From positions 10,620,001 to 10,684,000 of the forward strand of contig NC_134760.1 of the NCBI RefSeq assembly GCF_050436995.1: a stretch of DNA of 64,000 bases, written 5' to 3'. The translations under genes and the position numbers were made by a program. The stretch comes from Anticarsia gemmatalis (Eukaryota; Arthropoda; Insecta; Lepidoptera; Erebidae). This document shows, one piece after another, positions 20,301 to 32,833 of the stretch. The notes under the pieces are model-generated. The model worked only from the letters and a program-made list of their open reading frames with translations. It was not told the DNA's origin and did not search any database. Numbering within the stretch: the stretch's first letter is position 1; the number at the start of each line of letters is the position of its first letter.

Positions 20301-21900
20301 TATAACCTAATTTCATTAATTAGTAAGACGATAATATATAACGCCAATGACTAAGCAATGACGCGGACAAAACCCCGTGTAATTATTATATTATTGTTTA
20401 CGTGAAGACACTTGCTACAATGAGTCACACACAAGATAATTGTTCAATTTGTGTAGAAATTAAGAGTGACTACATTGTTATGTCATTGTTCTTACTACAA
20501 TCCAAATTTCAACAATAACATAGAACCAAAATTAAGGTCAGAACCAGAAAGCAACGGAACGAGTAGTTACAAATTTCTTATACGATTAGGTTTTAAAACA
20601 GTAAAGTGTTTCAACTCTTATCAGTATTTTTCTAACCTCTCTTCTCTTGCATTGCATTGCAGCTAATATACCCTGGACTTATTCGATTTAGTCACTTTTA
20701 GTCATGGTCAAATGGCAACGACACAAATGCTGCAGAAAAAGACACTGACCATACTCCAAACCTTGATAATACTATGAAATGATCAAAGTCTTCAAAAATC
20801 TTCTACAGCGTAATCAATAGCTACAAATATCCTAAATTCAAGATAGGTAGGTACCAATCGTCCAATATAGAGGACAGTATAAAAATCACACCGAACTAAA
20901 ACGAAACGATAATTCAAAGTGTAATATTAAATTTCAGCAGCTTGTAAGTTATCCCGGCCTAATTAATGGTAGTGCTTACTACGTTTCAATTAAATTAATT
21001 AAAATATATTTTAAGTGAACGGAACGGAGCCTGTTGTCTTAAAAGATTTGTTTTCCGTAACTTGAAATGGGTCTAGACTCTGAGATAATTAGGTAGGAAA
21101 TATTTTTTCAAAAGTTATAAAATATGCCCGAAGGTGATACAAAGTTATCAGGCTTTCGTTTTTTTTTGGGTACTTGTTGATCCAGATATTTGGCATGGAT
21201 TATGGCATGACATAACTCTTTCGGCTCAACTATATTGTTGGGCATCTTTAACAATGAAGATTGTAAATACTTGCCAAATAAAAGTTGCCCAGTAGCAGAA
21301 AAGTTTTGTAAATACTGAACTGCGTTTCAAGTATTTTATTTAAACCTCAATGCAACAGTCAACAGTGACATCACTCAGACAAGACAATAAAAGTTTGTCT
21401 CAAAAGTATATTTTTAAACGAGAACTTGTTTTCAATTTTCAGTCTCTCGGGAATGATATTAACGAACATCGCTGACATGAGCTCTTCAAAGCCGCTTTGA
21501 AACAATGAATAATAATGTCGTCTCTTTCCACCGTTAAATAATCTATGAGACAAAGGAACCTTGCAGTCTTCAGTACCCACTATTGTTCTGATGCTGCGCT
21601 TTTGCTGCAAACTGAATATAAAAATTTCACGCTCCAATCATCTTAATGTCGAAATACGTGCGTCTCTGTCACTCTCTACGGTTTTCTATAGCCTGCTCGC
21701 TCTGTTTGGTATCCTAGACGCAGCTCTGATATCGACGCAGCCTTATCACTGCCACGCCTGTGTGACAATTTTACCTTTATTCTCGAGACGGTATAGTCGA
21801 TTTTCGATTGGAGTGATCGCATCTCAGAGGTTGTTCACATACCTGAATGGCCGTAGCGTAGTATTCGAGAATGGGTCCGCTCACATTCACAACAGCAAAG
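17354..21900. other. Gene-free stretch left of a promoter
   Basis: AT-rich with no supported exon. It holds a GC-richer patch at about 18215-18310, a Helitron 3' fragment (19345-19374) and a minus-strand 116-codon frame (19903-20253) without recognisable content. GC rises from about 21640 towards the promoter. Confidence 0.5.
19345..19374 (+). mobile_element. Helitron 3'-end fragment
   Basis: CAACGCGAGCGGAGCCACAA followed by GCAACAGCTAG, then T, matches the 3' end type of lepidopteran Helitrons. The 5' end could not be found. Confidence 0.5.
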
Positions 21901-21935
21901 TCAGTGTCGCTCGAGACTTGTTTGAAGGTGGACGT
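21901..21935 (+). promoter_or_regulatory. TATA-less initiator + DPE core promoter
   Basis: TCAGTG at 21901 gives an initiator with +1 at the A, 21903. GGACGT occupies +28 to +33 (21930-21935) and fits the downstream promoter element consensus RGWYVT at all six positions and at the exact required spacing. There is no TATA box upstream. The surrounding 21640-22020 is clearly GC-richer than its neighbours, as insect promoters often are. Confidence 0.62.
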
Positions 21936-22109
21936 GTGCGCGTTTTTCTGCCGAAAGCCGGCGACCGCGTGTGCGATTTAATCAAAACGAAAGTGACTAT
22001 TGACAGTCGGCTCACATATTTAATCTTTCGTAGTGAAGTTTAAAAACATGTGTGTTACTTTTGTTTAGTGTTGTGCTAGGTGTTTAGATATCGGATATCT
22101 GTGTCGAAG
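21903..22109 (+). other. Candidate non-coding first exon
   Basis: It runs from the inferred start site to a donor GAAG|GTATGT at 22110. The only ATG of note opens a six-codon frame (MCVTFV), so it would be 5' UTR. The coding exons would lie far to the right. The longer frame that overlaps it (21561-22043) starts before the promoter and has no family resemblance. Confidence 0.45.
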
Positions 22110-22839
22110 GTATGTCAACCAGTTCTGTAGTTTTTAATAATTACTAGTAAGGAGCGTACAAGAATGATTTCCTTTCTGTATGCAACGACCGGTTTTTCGT
22201 CCGGTCAACCGTGGGAAGGTATTTGGTTTGGTTTGCAATTTCATGTCTGATTGAGCGCATTGTTTGTTGCGAGAATATTGTTTTCATGGGTACAATTTTA
22301 GATTACATGAATATCTTGTTTGTTTGAATTGTTATTTACGATGTTAACCGTCCCGGTTCCAGAAACTTTTATTTGCTCAGCGGGATATTTTTTTATATTG
22401 TTTATTTAGACGCTTGGAATTTGCTCGCAATGTTATTGTTGTGTTATCACTAAGTGGTTCATTGTTTACGTCATTAGCCTACTTCTTGACTACATTTTAA
22501 ATGAAATGATTACTTCTACCTACATTTGTATAATCTAGAACTTGCGAAAATGCATCATCGTTAACGTAAAACGCGTTGGTTTTTGCAGTGTCATTTACAT
22601 TTTCCTTGGTCGTACCTTGCGTCATTATATGACTCATTTAAGTTAAATTATCTCAATATTATCACGCCTCTGATCACTAATGCTTGTAGGCAGAGATGTC
22701 ACGAGACACCTACATAACTTAGTGTTTTATTAGTTTAATTTCAAATGGAACTTCCTACACAATAATTTATAGCTTAGCATAGAAACCTAATAAAACTTAA
22801 CTTATTTTACCGAAACTCAAAATTTAGAAACGTGACTGA

Positions 22840-23095
22840 CTCGGGAATTGACGCCCGGTTGTCTCATCTTCAAGTACAAACACCACAAACACTATTGCGA
22901 AGACTATAGGAACCGAATTCTAAACATTAAACCGTTCTCGGGAATCGACACTAGGTTATTATCGACCCATAACCACTATTCACCAACACTATTATTGCTT
23001 AGACTATCCCGACTCTAAAAGACATTTCACTCGAAAATAGAGTTCCCGAACCAAAACCGGGTTTTTTATCTCCACTATCATCAACACTAACCCCC
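22840..23095. repeat. Degenerate tandem repeat, about 100-bp unit
   Basis: CTCGGGAATTGACGCCCGGT at 22840 is echoed by CTCGGGAATCGACACTAGGT at 22937, and CACAAACACTATTGCGAAGA by CACCAACACTATTATTGCTT. A third, poorer echo begins near 23042 (TTCCCGAACC, then CATCAACACTAA). It abuts the fold-back element at 23091. Confidence 0.45.
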
Positions 23096-23202
23096 GGTTT
23101 CTGAGGCACATTTAGCGGTAGTTTATCTATTCAAACTATTTTTTATATAAGTTTAAACGCTATTGAATACATAAACTACCGTTAAATGTACCTCAGAAAC
23201 CT
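23091..23202. mobile_element. Fold-back palindrome element, copy 1
   Basis: Arms GGTTTCTGAGGCACATTTAG and, inverted, TAAATGTACCTCAGAAACC enclose AGTTTATCTATTC and its inverse. The family recurs at 23676, 33301 and 62637. No coding capacity. Confidence 0.75.
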
Positions 23203-23675
23203 TAAGAAACTCAGTGTTTAAGTTTCGTTTAATTGTTTGTTGTTTGTTAAATTTGACGCTCGTTGGCACAATTTCGGTTAAGCAGTAGAAGTTGGGATAC
23301 TTACGCCTTGATTACAGAACTTTATGAAAGGATTACGTGAAACTTTCTCTTAGAACCTTCGGGAAACTATTTTTGGCAAATTTAGGAGCGACGACCATTT
23401 AATGAAATTTTGCTGTGAGTTTTATTTACACCTAACAGACAGTTACTTTAATAAGGACTTGAGAAACCTAATGTCCACCCAGACAATTTATTACTGGTTT
23501 TTTTTTTAATTATAATTATACATTTCTTGCTATAAAGGCCTATAAATGCGAAAATCTTTCTGATAAGCTTTCGTGGTTACATCGTTGAACCAAATACTAC
23601 TGAATAAAAAAAATACCTAATATAGAGTTTGGTTTTTCACCAATCCATAGCTAAGTCTCATATTTATTCGGCTTA

Positions 23676-23794
23676 CCCCCAGTTTCTGAGGTACATTTAG
23701 CGGTAGTTTATCTATTCAATAGCGTTTAAACTCATATAAAAAAAAACGCTATTGAATAGATAAACTATGGCTAAATGTACTCAAAAATCGGGCA
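23676..23794. mobile_element. Fold-back palindrome element, copy 2
   Basis: AGTTTCTGAGGTACATTTAG opens and a diverged inverse (CTAAATGTACTCAAAAATCG) closes. The inner arms AATAGCGTTTAAACTC and CGCTATTGAATAGATAAAC are nearly perfect. Only about 475 bp separates it from copy 1. Confidence 0.78.
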
Positions 23795-24893
23795 TTAAAC
23801 TGAACATTATAAATATACCTATATATGAATTAAACTATAGTAAGTATTCGCTTTGCAGGTGTTAATTGGTTGACAAATAACCGAATAAAAAGCGTTAAAA
23901 TGTGTTGCTAGGATGTGTCTTTATCAAAAACTTAGTTGTTATCAAATTAATACACACTTACTATCTACACTTATGACCATATTAATATTATTATGTCTAG
24001 AATAACAGTAATGTTTTATCAAAACATTTGTCGTATGATAACAATAATTATAGTCTTATCTACAGTTGATATTTTTAATAGCGGTTGTCAAAGTAGGTCA
24101 GTAATTCGGTACTGAATTGTTATTTTAGAGGATTAGTGGGTATGTAATGTTTTTTGGTGAAAAAATTAAGGAAAATACGTATTAAGATATTGTTTTGATA
24201 TACAATACTTCTTAGTGAAAAGCAAAGGTTAAGTTATTCATGGGTGTTATATGGAGAGTCAAGGGTTCGATTTCCTGTATGAATTATCTTTCAAAAAATG
24301 TAGTTAAATAAGCTACTAATAACATAAGAACAATCTATGAAAACAATTTCGCAAATTTACTTTCTTTTAACAAGTGTCATGGGTTCTATTCTCATTAGAA
24401 TACCTTAACAAGAACTGTTTATATTGCCGATAGAAGATTGTGATTGTAATTTGTCTATAATTCGTACATTTCTAAAAACCCCAACAACACATTCATTCTT
24501 AGTGTGGGAGTGATCTTATTCCTAAATAAAATACAAGAATCTAGAAAATTCTTCGTATATTTTAAAACTGTGAAGCATAATGTCGATAAATACTCATATT
24601 TATTGTGACAAGACCTTGCGGGAGTCGTCCATTTTAAATATAAATTGTAAGTGTGGTGTACCGTGACCCATTTGTTTTAATGATTTATGTCACACAAAAC
24701 CACGTGGCGAGCTTGTATTATAATAAGTCCCATAAAATTAAATTTGCGGACATTTTTATTGTAAATTATTTTGCAATAAAAACTCCGCAATAAAGACATT
24801 TTAAATGTATTTTTTTATATAACATAAACCTTAAAAAATAAATGTTAAATCACTCAACTTAGTTTGAGAACAAAAAACAATGAGTTTCAAAAC

Positions 24894-24968
24894 ATAAAAT
24901 ATTGAAACAGAAGTTGAAACATACATATATTATGTATGTATGTTTCAACTTCTGTTTCAATATTTTAT
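24894..24968. repeat. 34-bp perfect hairpin
   Basis: The left arm (24894-24927) begins ATAAAATATTGAAACAGAAG and is matched exactly by its inverse at 24935-24968 across a 7-base loop. A SINE-tail fragment (CACGCCTGTTATACCC) follows immediately on the right. Confidence 0.85.
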
Positions 24969-24969
24969 A

Positions 24970-25085
24970 TCACGCCTGTTATACCCAAAGGTGTAGGCAG
25001 AGGTGTAAAGTGCAGTCACAATAGTAGCGGTTAAATCAGTCTTCATGGCGCTACCAATGCGAACGGCGGACACGTGTTCGATTTC
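24970..25085 (-). repeat. SINE-tail fragment
   Basis: CACGCCTGTTATACCCAAAG followed by GTGTAGGCAGAGGTGT is the reverse of the CTCTGCCTACCCC...GGCGTGA tail found near 58955. Similar fragments lie at 27703-27790 and 34930. Confidence 0.45.
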
Positions 25086-25700
25086 CACGTGAAACTAATA
25101 CTTGTGTGATCTACAAACAGTTATGTCGAGTATAATTTGTTTTGTGTTTAAAAAAGTTATTTCGAAACAAAAATATTTTATAAGTAGACAGATTAGTTTT
25201 TGCCTTCGTTGATATTTCATAATACACAAAATGCGTAATTTATTGCAAAATTTAACAAATTTCGCTCATTCAAAATCAGTCATGTTTATCGAAATCATCA
25301 TTTAAATGACAAAATGAAGTTGGGACCTACTTTAGGTTATTGTATAGTAAAGCATTTATCTTCGCTAACCGTTTGAATACATGACCGCAATTGTGTTCTC
25401 AATTATAAACTCGGCATAAATACTGCTTGCCTGACTGCCTCGTGCATCTAATTCAAATTGGAGTAGAGCGTGCTTCCGTTAAATTTCTTCGGTAAATCAA
25501 TAGTAGTTAATTTGCGCGGCTTCACTCGCGTGTACGAACGCTAAAGCGATACTTAGTAACACGCTCGTGTTAAAGTAACCTATATCTGACTCCGGGTTTC
25601 CAACTATCTCTATGCTGAATTTGATGATTGACGATTTAGCAGTTTAGATGGGAAATGTAACTAACAGGCAGACTTTTGTGTTAAAGTACAATAATAAATT

Positions 25701-25763
25701 TAACCCATTAGTATCCCACAGCTGGGCAGGGGTCTCCTCCCGGAAGGAGGGAGGGGTTAGGCT
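25701..25763 (-). repeat. Retroelement 3'-end fragment
   Basis: CCCACAGCTGGGCAGGGGTC, then TCCTCCCGGAAGGAGGGAGG, is the same end that closes the full SINE at 34280-34602. Only the tail is present. Confidence 0.55.
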
Positions 25764-26340
25764 TTTGTGTTTATAATTTAATATGTATTAGTGGTAAAGG
25801 AGTATACCTCTATATGGAAAAGGAGTGATATTATTCATGTATGTCTTAGTATCGATTTAAGCTAAGCGATATTAAATAGACGCATCAAATTAAAGCAAAG
25901 ATCTGAATAACTTTGACCGAATTTTACGATTTATCTTATCGAAAGTTAATTGATAAATAAAATACACAGGCTGAAAGAATTATTATTAATCGTTTTCCCG
26001 AGATTGCCGTTACCCTTTATGGCCACAGAGAGCAAAATAAATTAATAAAATCGAGTCTGCAGAATGATATATTTTTCACAGGAAACGTTTCGGTAATCGT
26101 TGTAAAAGATTAAAGAAATTTCAATTTGGATGGGGTAAATTAAATGTATAAGTTTCATATATGTATAAAGTCAGTATTTACAGAGATTATTCATTGCTAC
26201 TATAGTGATATTAACAATTTACTTATTTGAATTACATTTATCCACTGTCGTGTTAAGGGCTCCCTCGCAATGTGACAGCACTAACTTAAACTTTGTCGCG
26301 GTAGAAGCAAAAAATCTTTGAAATAGATAAAATAATCACA

Positions 26341-26394
26341 CAGGGTTCTTACAACCTTATATAGCATTCGCTATATAAGGTTGTAAGAACCCTG
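26341..26394. repeat. 25-bp perfect hairpin, 4-base loop
   Basis: CAGGGTTCTTACAACCTTAT plus ATAGC (26341-26365) is exactly inverted at 26370-26394 around the loop ATTC. The symmetry stops sharply at both ends. No second copy in the window. Confidence 0.88.
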
Positions 26395-26913
26395 GCTGGC
26401 ATTAGGTGAGGCCTTTCAATAATTATTAGCTAACATTCGGCGCCATACAAATCTGGTTTTACCAAAAACTCCAAAAAAGCTATATCGCCATATTAATACG
26501 CGACCCTTCCACGTCGAAAAATCACTACTAGCTTAACTCTTCTTTAGAAACAAATTCTGAACCATTTTGAACAGTATTTGTGAAGTGTAAAATATTTACA
26601 TCTACAATTAGAATCCCCTTCTCTTCGCATTCCTTTATCAATCAATCAATGAAAGATATTCTAACCTCGTAATACTTTTATAAGTCAAATCATAATACTA
26701 ATTAGCACAACTCCTATTTAACATAACAACGTTTAGAATTCCGATCAAGTAATTTGTATAGCATTCGTTTGTACGATACATATTAAAATGAAATACGATA
26801 CTGACTAATGAGGATAAAATAATTAGGTTACTTGTTTTACAAGCATATTTTCTTTATACTTGCCTACAATACGACACTTAACTTTAATACAGACATTAAA
26901 TAAATTAAGTCAA

Positions 26914-27040
26914 CCCATTGCTATTCCGTTGCTTGGTTATCTCCCCCCGGAATGAGGGAGAGGTTAGGCTTCGAGTCCAAGACTCCGGGCATGTGTGAGA
27001 CTTTACTTTCCTTCGATAATTGTGTTAGAGAGGTATACAG
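26914..27040 (-). repeat. Retroelement 3'-end fragment
   Basis: CCCCGGAATGAGGGAGAGGT followed by TAGGCTTCGAGTCC parallels the SINE at 34280-34602, degraded. Confidence 0.5.
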
Positions 27041-27702
27041 TATAATCATTCATACACATAAAATCACACCTTTTGCTCGTTTCGTATGGTGAAACAATTG
27101 ACGCTAATTGCTAATCTATAATCATATTTCTTATGTTTCGTTTACTTTCATACATGTTGTCATTCATGACCGTTGGTTAAGAGTACTACAAAATTTTATA
27201 AGGCAATTAACTATAGATATGGATGTCAAGTGACCGAAGTAAGGTGAGAATCTTAATCTCTGCACTATTCAAGCCATTAATCTTTTTCCTATTTTTTTTA
27301 TTATCATTTTCACGTGGGATTTTATAAACGTCATCTAATTTGCTATTCTATTCTGATTAAACAGTGACTCATGGAGACATGGAGGCCAAACAAAATTGTA
27401 GTTATTTAATTCCAAATCGCTATTGTGAAGTTGTTGCGTTGTGACTAATGTTTTTGGTGATATAAAAAAGTGATTACCCAAACTTCATTCAGTACTTGGT
27501 AATATGATAAATAGAAGTTTGTCTATCTGCTATACCTACTATCATACTTTAACCGCTGATCATATTTTGACGAAATAACGTTAGTTGAAGACCCGGAATC
27601 AATCAAAGGCTACTATATTTTTTTCAAATACTTTTTGCGGAATAGCGCGATCTTGTTAGTTATTATATAAGTTACTCCGACATGCATCATAGATTCATAC
27701 CA

Positions 27703-27790
27703 TCACGCCTGTTATACTCGAAGGTTTAAGCAGTACACAGTAAGAATACGTAACAGGAGAAAGCCTATTGCCAAAATATTACGACATTTC
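27703..27790 (-). repeat. SINE-tail fragment
   Basis: CACGCCTGTTATACTCGAAG and, further on, GCCTATTGCCAAAATATT match the reverse of the SINE body found at 13612-13831. Confidence 0.4.
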
Positions 27791-28344
27791 CGTAAAAGGC
27801 CATATGTACTTAGGTACCTATTTGGCAAAACATTGCCATAAAAAGCAATAAGTAGGTGCCTATTTGTCAAATTCCACGGTATAAAACAAAGATACCTAAC
27901 TAAATAACTCCTAGATAAATCTACGGATGTTTACACACTTATCATTAGCTCACAACGACGGATGCGTGTACCACAGATTATTTCTACGCAAATATTTTCA
28001 CTATCTCCCTTGTTTGACAGCTGATATAAGAATCTGTTTGTTTTCGCCGGTAGATGTCGCGTTACACGCACAAAGGCATGTCAAGCTTTTGATTTTGATT
28101 GACATTGTTTAGGAAGTACAAAGAAATATTTTTGGTTGTTGCATCACTGGATACGTAAATGTATATATGTATACCTTTATGTATCCTGTATCTAGTTGGT
28201 TCTTTGATATTTTTGCTTTTTGCATGGCATAAAAATGAAGAGAAAGAGTTTGAAATGACAGTTAGTTTCTATATTAAATCATATACATACATACAAAATT
28301 AAATTACTATTGACGCTTATGATTAACCACTACAGAATGGAGTA

Positions 28345-28515
28345 CATTAGTTCGATTCTCTACTACAATCGACAACCGACACTCGGTCACTATCGAGAAA
28401 TTTCACACGGAAATCTTTTTCGCGTCTCTACCGGGCTTCGTAAGAACTATTTTGGCAGATTATTTTAAAATGTTAAACTTTCGATACTCGACAGTGCAGA
28501 CTGTAGAGAATTAAG
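28345..28515 (+). mobile_element. CGATAG-type TIR MITE
   Basis: Opens TAGTTCGATTCTCTACTACA, core GCGTCTCTACCGGGCTTCGT, and closes GAGAATTAAGCTA after TTCGATACTCGACAGTGCAG. Same layout as 1480-1650, with more mutations. Confidence 0.65.
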
Positions 28516-29302
28516 CTAAAAAACTGGCAAGAAAAAGACGGATAACGATACAATTTTCTACTGAGATTGAGTAATTTTTATTTAGAAACAGGTCGATAAA
28601 GCATGCATAAAATGAAATACACCTCTGCTTCTACCATAAACTACAAAGGCTTTTCAGAGTAGATCAAAAATACAATTTAGAGTGAAACAACGTAAAATGT
28701 ATGGCCAGTTCTGGTTGAAATTTATAGAAGCCGTTAACGGAAGCAAGCTTGAAAAATTATGACGACTGCGCTAACTTTAAGTTAGATAGCTGGCAGGGTT
28801 GTTTGCAAAGAGGTATATAAACTTTTGTTACACATACCTTTAAAAATACAGGTAGTGTTGCAGGTATATTATTTTCTTTTATGGGCTTTTGTACTGACTA
28901 TGGCGAAATTATAATTTTGGCTTATAATATGAAATTATTAAGATGTGGATGATATTTCGATAGTCTTTCAAAGTTGGAAGACTCAGCAGAGACATAAGAA
29001 AGTCGGCCTTACTAACTTTTCACCTTATTTATTATCCGCCGGTAAACTTAACTCTACTTATAACTAGATCAAAACTAATGATTGTTCAATTTTCTGCTAA
29101 ACGTGTTCCTTAAAAAGAAAACATTTTTAACCGGTCCACTTGTATTCAACTAACCGGTGAACATGTTTTATTTAACAAAGTAAACCTATGCATCTAAAGT
29201 CGGTGTGATTAAAATAGCTACTAAAATTTATAGATATTTTTTTATTATAGACATTATAATTATAATATTATAGGTATTATAGGGATTGAAGTCTTAACTT
29301 CA

Positions 29303-29490
29303 TCTAATATATAAAATTCTTGCGTCACAGTTTTCTTTGCCATACTCCTCCGAAACGGCTTGACCGATTTTGATAAAATTTTGTGAGCATATTAAGTAGG
29401 TCTGAGAATCGGCCAACAACTATTTTTCATACCCTTAAGTGACACATTTTTTTATTTATGTCGCATAACAACGTTCGCCGGGTCAGCTAG
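29303..29490 (+). mobile_element. Non-autonomous Helitron, family B
   Basis: TCTAATATATAAAATTCTTG at the 5' end, core CTCCTCCGAAACGGCTTGAC, and 3' end CGTTCGCCGGGTCAGCTAG, inserted between A and T. A reverse copy lies at 56151 and a 5'-truncated one ends at 62448. Confidence 0.82.
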
Positions 29491-30386
29491 TAATCTCTAA
29501 ATGCCTTGACCATCACTCATCAAACGGTATTCCAACAATCCAAGGATACTAAGCTTTGTTTATAGTTTATAACAAGAGATATATGCATTGTACGTCAGTT
29601 CTATAATACCATACATAACTAATACGCCGTGGTATTCAGCGGCAATAAATTTCAAAGGATCTGCAGCAAATCGCAAATAAAACAAAGACTTTCTGTGTAT
29701 CATTTTATCTTTGTCGTGAATGTCGGATTTTGTGTTTCAGCGATGTAAATGTACTGTTGTATGTACTGTAATATTGTTATGTTTAATCCTTTGTTGGTTG
29801 ATTTTGGATGAAAATAAGTATGTACGGTTTGGAATGACTTAAAATAGTGGGTCTGCTGTATAATGAAATAAAACGGACATGTTTCAAGCCAATATTTTTT
29901 TCATTTTCATTTACAATGTCTTGTGTGACTTATTTTCTCTCTTAAAACCTAGTGTACACCTATATAAAGGCTAGATATCCACCTATTTATAATCTTAGTG
30001 AAAAAAGTAACAGCAAATGTACAAAAATATTTATTACTTTTTTACCCGAAAAGCTATTCTTTATATTATAAAATTCAGTCCATTTTTTTAACCAGCTAAG
30101 TTTTATAATTGTGAAATTAGAAGTATATTTTATTTTTGCGCAGTTTTAAGTGAGTGGCCGCATTCGGTGTCTATACCAGTGCAAGGCCAGCGTTCATAGT
30201 TTCAAGGATTTTCGAGGAACACAAGTGAACTCTACGAAACTTTTCCCACTAACTTTACGTAACATTTTTTACACTTAATATTCAACGAAATGCAAAATGT
30301 ATTTTTTTATCTCGCCTTACTTTTATATAGCCGTAAATAGGAGCTATAGTTTTATAATAAAATTAAACGCTTTAAGTAACTTTAAA

Positions 30387-30450
30387 AGCCCAAACCCCGC
30401 CCCTTATCGGGCGAAAACTCTTGGCCAGCAGTGGGACGAAAGTGATTACA
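30387..30450 (+). repeat. Retroelement 3'-end fragment
   Basis: GCCCAAACCCCGCCCCTTAT and GGCCAGCAGTGGGACGAAAG form a degraded copy of the 3' end seen at 34280-34350, in the opposite orientation. Confidence 0.4.
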
Positions 30451-32751
30451 GAAAAGCATTGTTAAAACATAAATAAAAGCTTCAAATACAATTCTCCTCG
30501 TCTGTTTATCGTAATCCAAAACATCCTAGCTTTATACAAAACCATTTCAACTAGTTTAACATGAACTTTCGCAGCACGTAATAAATTGATCAATCTGCAA
30601 GGTAATCTGCGTCAAAGATCTAAATGTCATTCCCAATGAACCGATAGGTATTTTATTGAAACAAGTAACTGCTATCCATCAGTCTCGGCTGACAGTAGTG
30701 GCTAATAAACCCACTTACTTATACTAAAGCAAAACAATATTGCGTAGAAAACTCTATAGTGGATTTTCGTAAAAGGCTTTAGGGACTTAGGATTTGATTG
30801 TATTTGGTGAACTGTTTGTGGCTGATTCTTTGCCAAATATATATGATTATAATTTCATCAGTGACATTATTTTTTGATCTTTAAAGATGAGTCTCATTTT
30901 GTATTGCTAAAAATTCATTGGAAGGCATTAAAAGACCTTTATCAAAGCCTAAGTTTTTGGTTAATATTATAAACTGGGTATCGACTTATAATAAGCGCCC
31001 AAAACCAAACGTTTCTTAGTTTGAATATACTATTAAAAAATAAAATTGATCATTTTGTTACGGTTTACCGAAAGGTGATCATTAATGCATTATGACAAGC
31101 TAAAAGACAAAGTTCAATCACTTTGCTTCCCTAACGTTCTTCAATAAGACTAAAGAAAAAGTCCAATCACCTTTAATAAAATCTGCTCCAAATCATTAGT
31201 CTACCTAATAAAAGTCCTTAAAACATTTTTAGGCGTAGTTTTCCCAGCTATTCTGTACGTCAAGACTGATCGATCGTTTCGGAGATATTATGGTAATATA
31301 TCAGACTTAGTTGACGTTTGACGGCAATCAGGCCGGGAAAATTGCCTGTGAGTAAAGTTCTTGTAAAAATGCCTGGATAAGTGCGAAGTAAAAATGTTGG
31401 AAAGTGCTTTATTAATTTCGAGTGATAAGCCCTTTTTACAATAAGCAGTCTAGAAATTTAAGCACTCGTTGTGACGGTAAAGAAAATCTTGCAAACTAAG
31501 TATTTTTGTAAGCCTTATTTTGGGGAATGGAGGGTCTCGAACACAAACCTGGCCAGAGTGCTGGACCCAAAACATCACCCTACTACTGTTTCCTGGGGAC
31601 AAACGTGCCTAGCTGGGGGACATTAATTGCCCAAACATCATTTAGCAACAACAACACCAAATTAATAAGGTTATTTGATGCAAATCTAATAGATCTTATT
31701 CAGATGAATAGCGTTTTAATTATCTAATTTTACTAAGTTCCTTTAACTTTGCCTATGCTTAAGAAATACGGTTCTTGCAACCGGTATTGTCTCACTTCAA
31801 ACATTTCACCTTATCCGTTCCCACCTTATTTATAAATATTTTGTAAAATTCCGATTCTAATACTCTCCACAATAAATCAATCAAAACAAACATAAATACA
31901 TGCTCAAGTTTATTGCAGTAATTTGAATATTATTAGTTAGGTACGTCAGTGAATCTGCGGCGCAGTTCGACGTGGAATGCGCCAGTAGGCGATACTCGTA
32001 CCCACTCTAGATGCTGGAGATAAGGCCTTATCTATATACATCGTTAAGGTTATTTAAGACGTTTTAGTTTTGGATGACACTTTAATGTTGTATCCACTCA
32101 TTACACTACTTCTTTCGAACCTATTTCAGAAGAACTCTTAAATGAGGATGAAGTATAAATATGAATTAATTTCAAAATTTAAGAAGGACAACGGAATATT
32201 TGTGTCAATTGAGTTGCATTCTGAAGGTAATATTGTGTTTTAGAACCATGGTTCTTGGAAAATTCGACGCTTCGAATTCATCATTGATTTAAGCATGTTA
32301 CATACTCGTGTCAATAATTTCGAGTTGTTACATTTTACTGAACCTACTAAAATATGCGCCTGAATATTTTAAGATTCGGGTGTTTACACATCGCATCACA
32401 TCTTACTCAAACCACCACTTCATGGTTTAATTACTACCTTAACATCTAACTGAAGTCATTATCTAGCAATTGAAATCAAAATCGCTCGTTCCTATATACA
32501 AGCCTTTACATTAGATCCTACCGACCGGTATTCGACCAGACGTTCCAGTATTTATACATACTATTGCTATTTATGTATAAAAAATATTACACATTCCTCA
32601 AACGGTTCACTCGAAAACAGTTATATAAAAATGTCAATAGAATCCTTGCTTATACGGCCATATTAGCAATATTAGGTAGTTTACCAAAATAGGATTTTTT
32701 TATTTGCCTAATGATTATAGTCTTATTCTCTAGTATAGTATATAGGAGTTG

Positions 32752-32833
32752 TGGGCGAAGTGGAGGAAGATGGTAAGGAAGACTAACCCTGCTACCACAT
32801 GGGACGAATAGCCAGGAAGAGAGAGAGAGAGAG
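32752..32833 (+). mobile_element. 82-bp LINE tail with 17-bp target duplication
   Basis: The insert ends in (GA)n and reads TGGGCGAAGTGGAGGAAGAT and CTGCTACCACATGGGACGAA. It is flanked by perfect 17-bp repeats ATAGTATATAGGAGTTG at 32735-32751 and 32834-32850. A microsatellite-tailed, severely 5'-truncated non-LTR insertion explains all of this. Confidence 0.8.

Noticed and set aside
21561..22043. 160-codon plus-strand frame
   Set aside because: It starts upstream of the inferred start site and has no family resemblance. GC-raised promoter DNA gives long frames by chance.
26341..26394. Hairpin read as a miRNA precursor
   Set aside because: The stem is perfect and only 25 bp, without the longer imperfect stem and flanks of insect pre-miRNAs. 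Kept as an unexplained hairpin.
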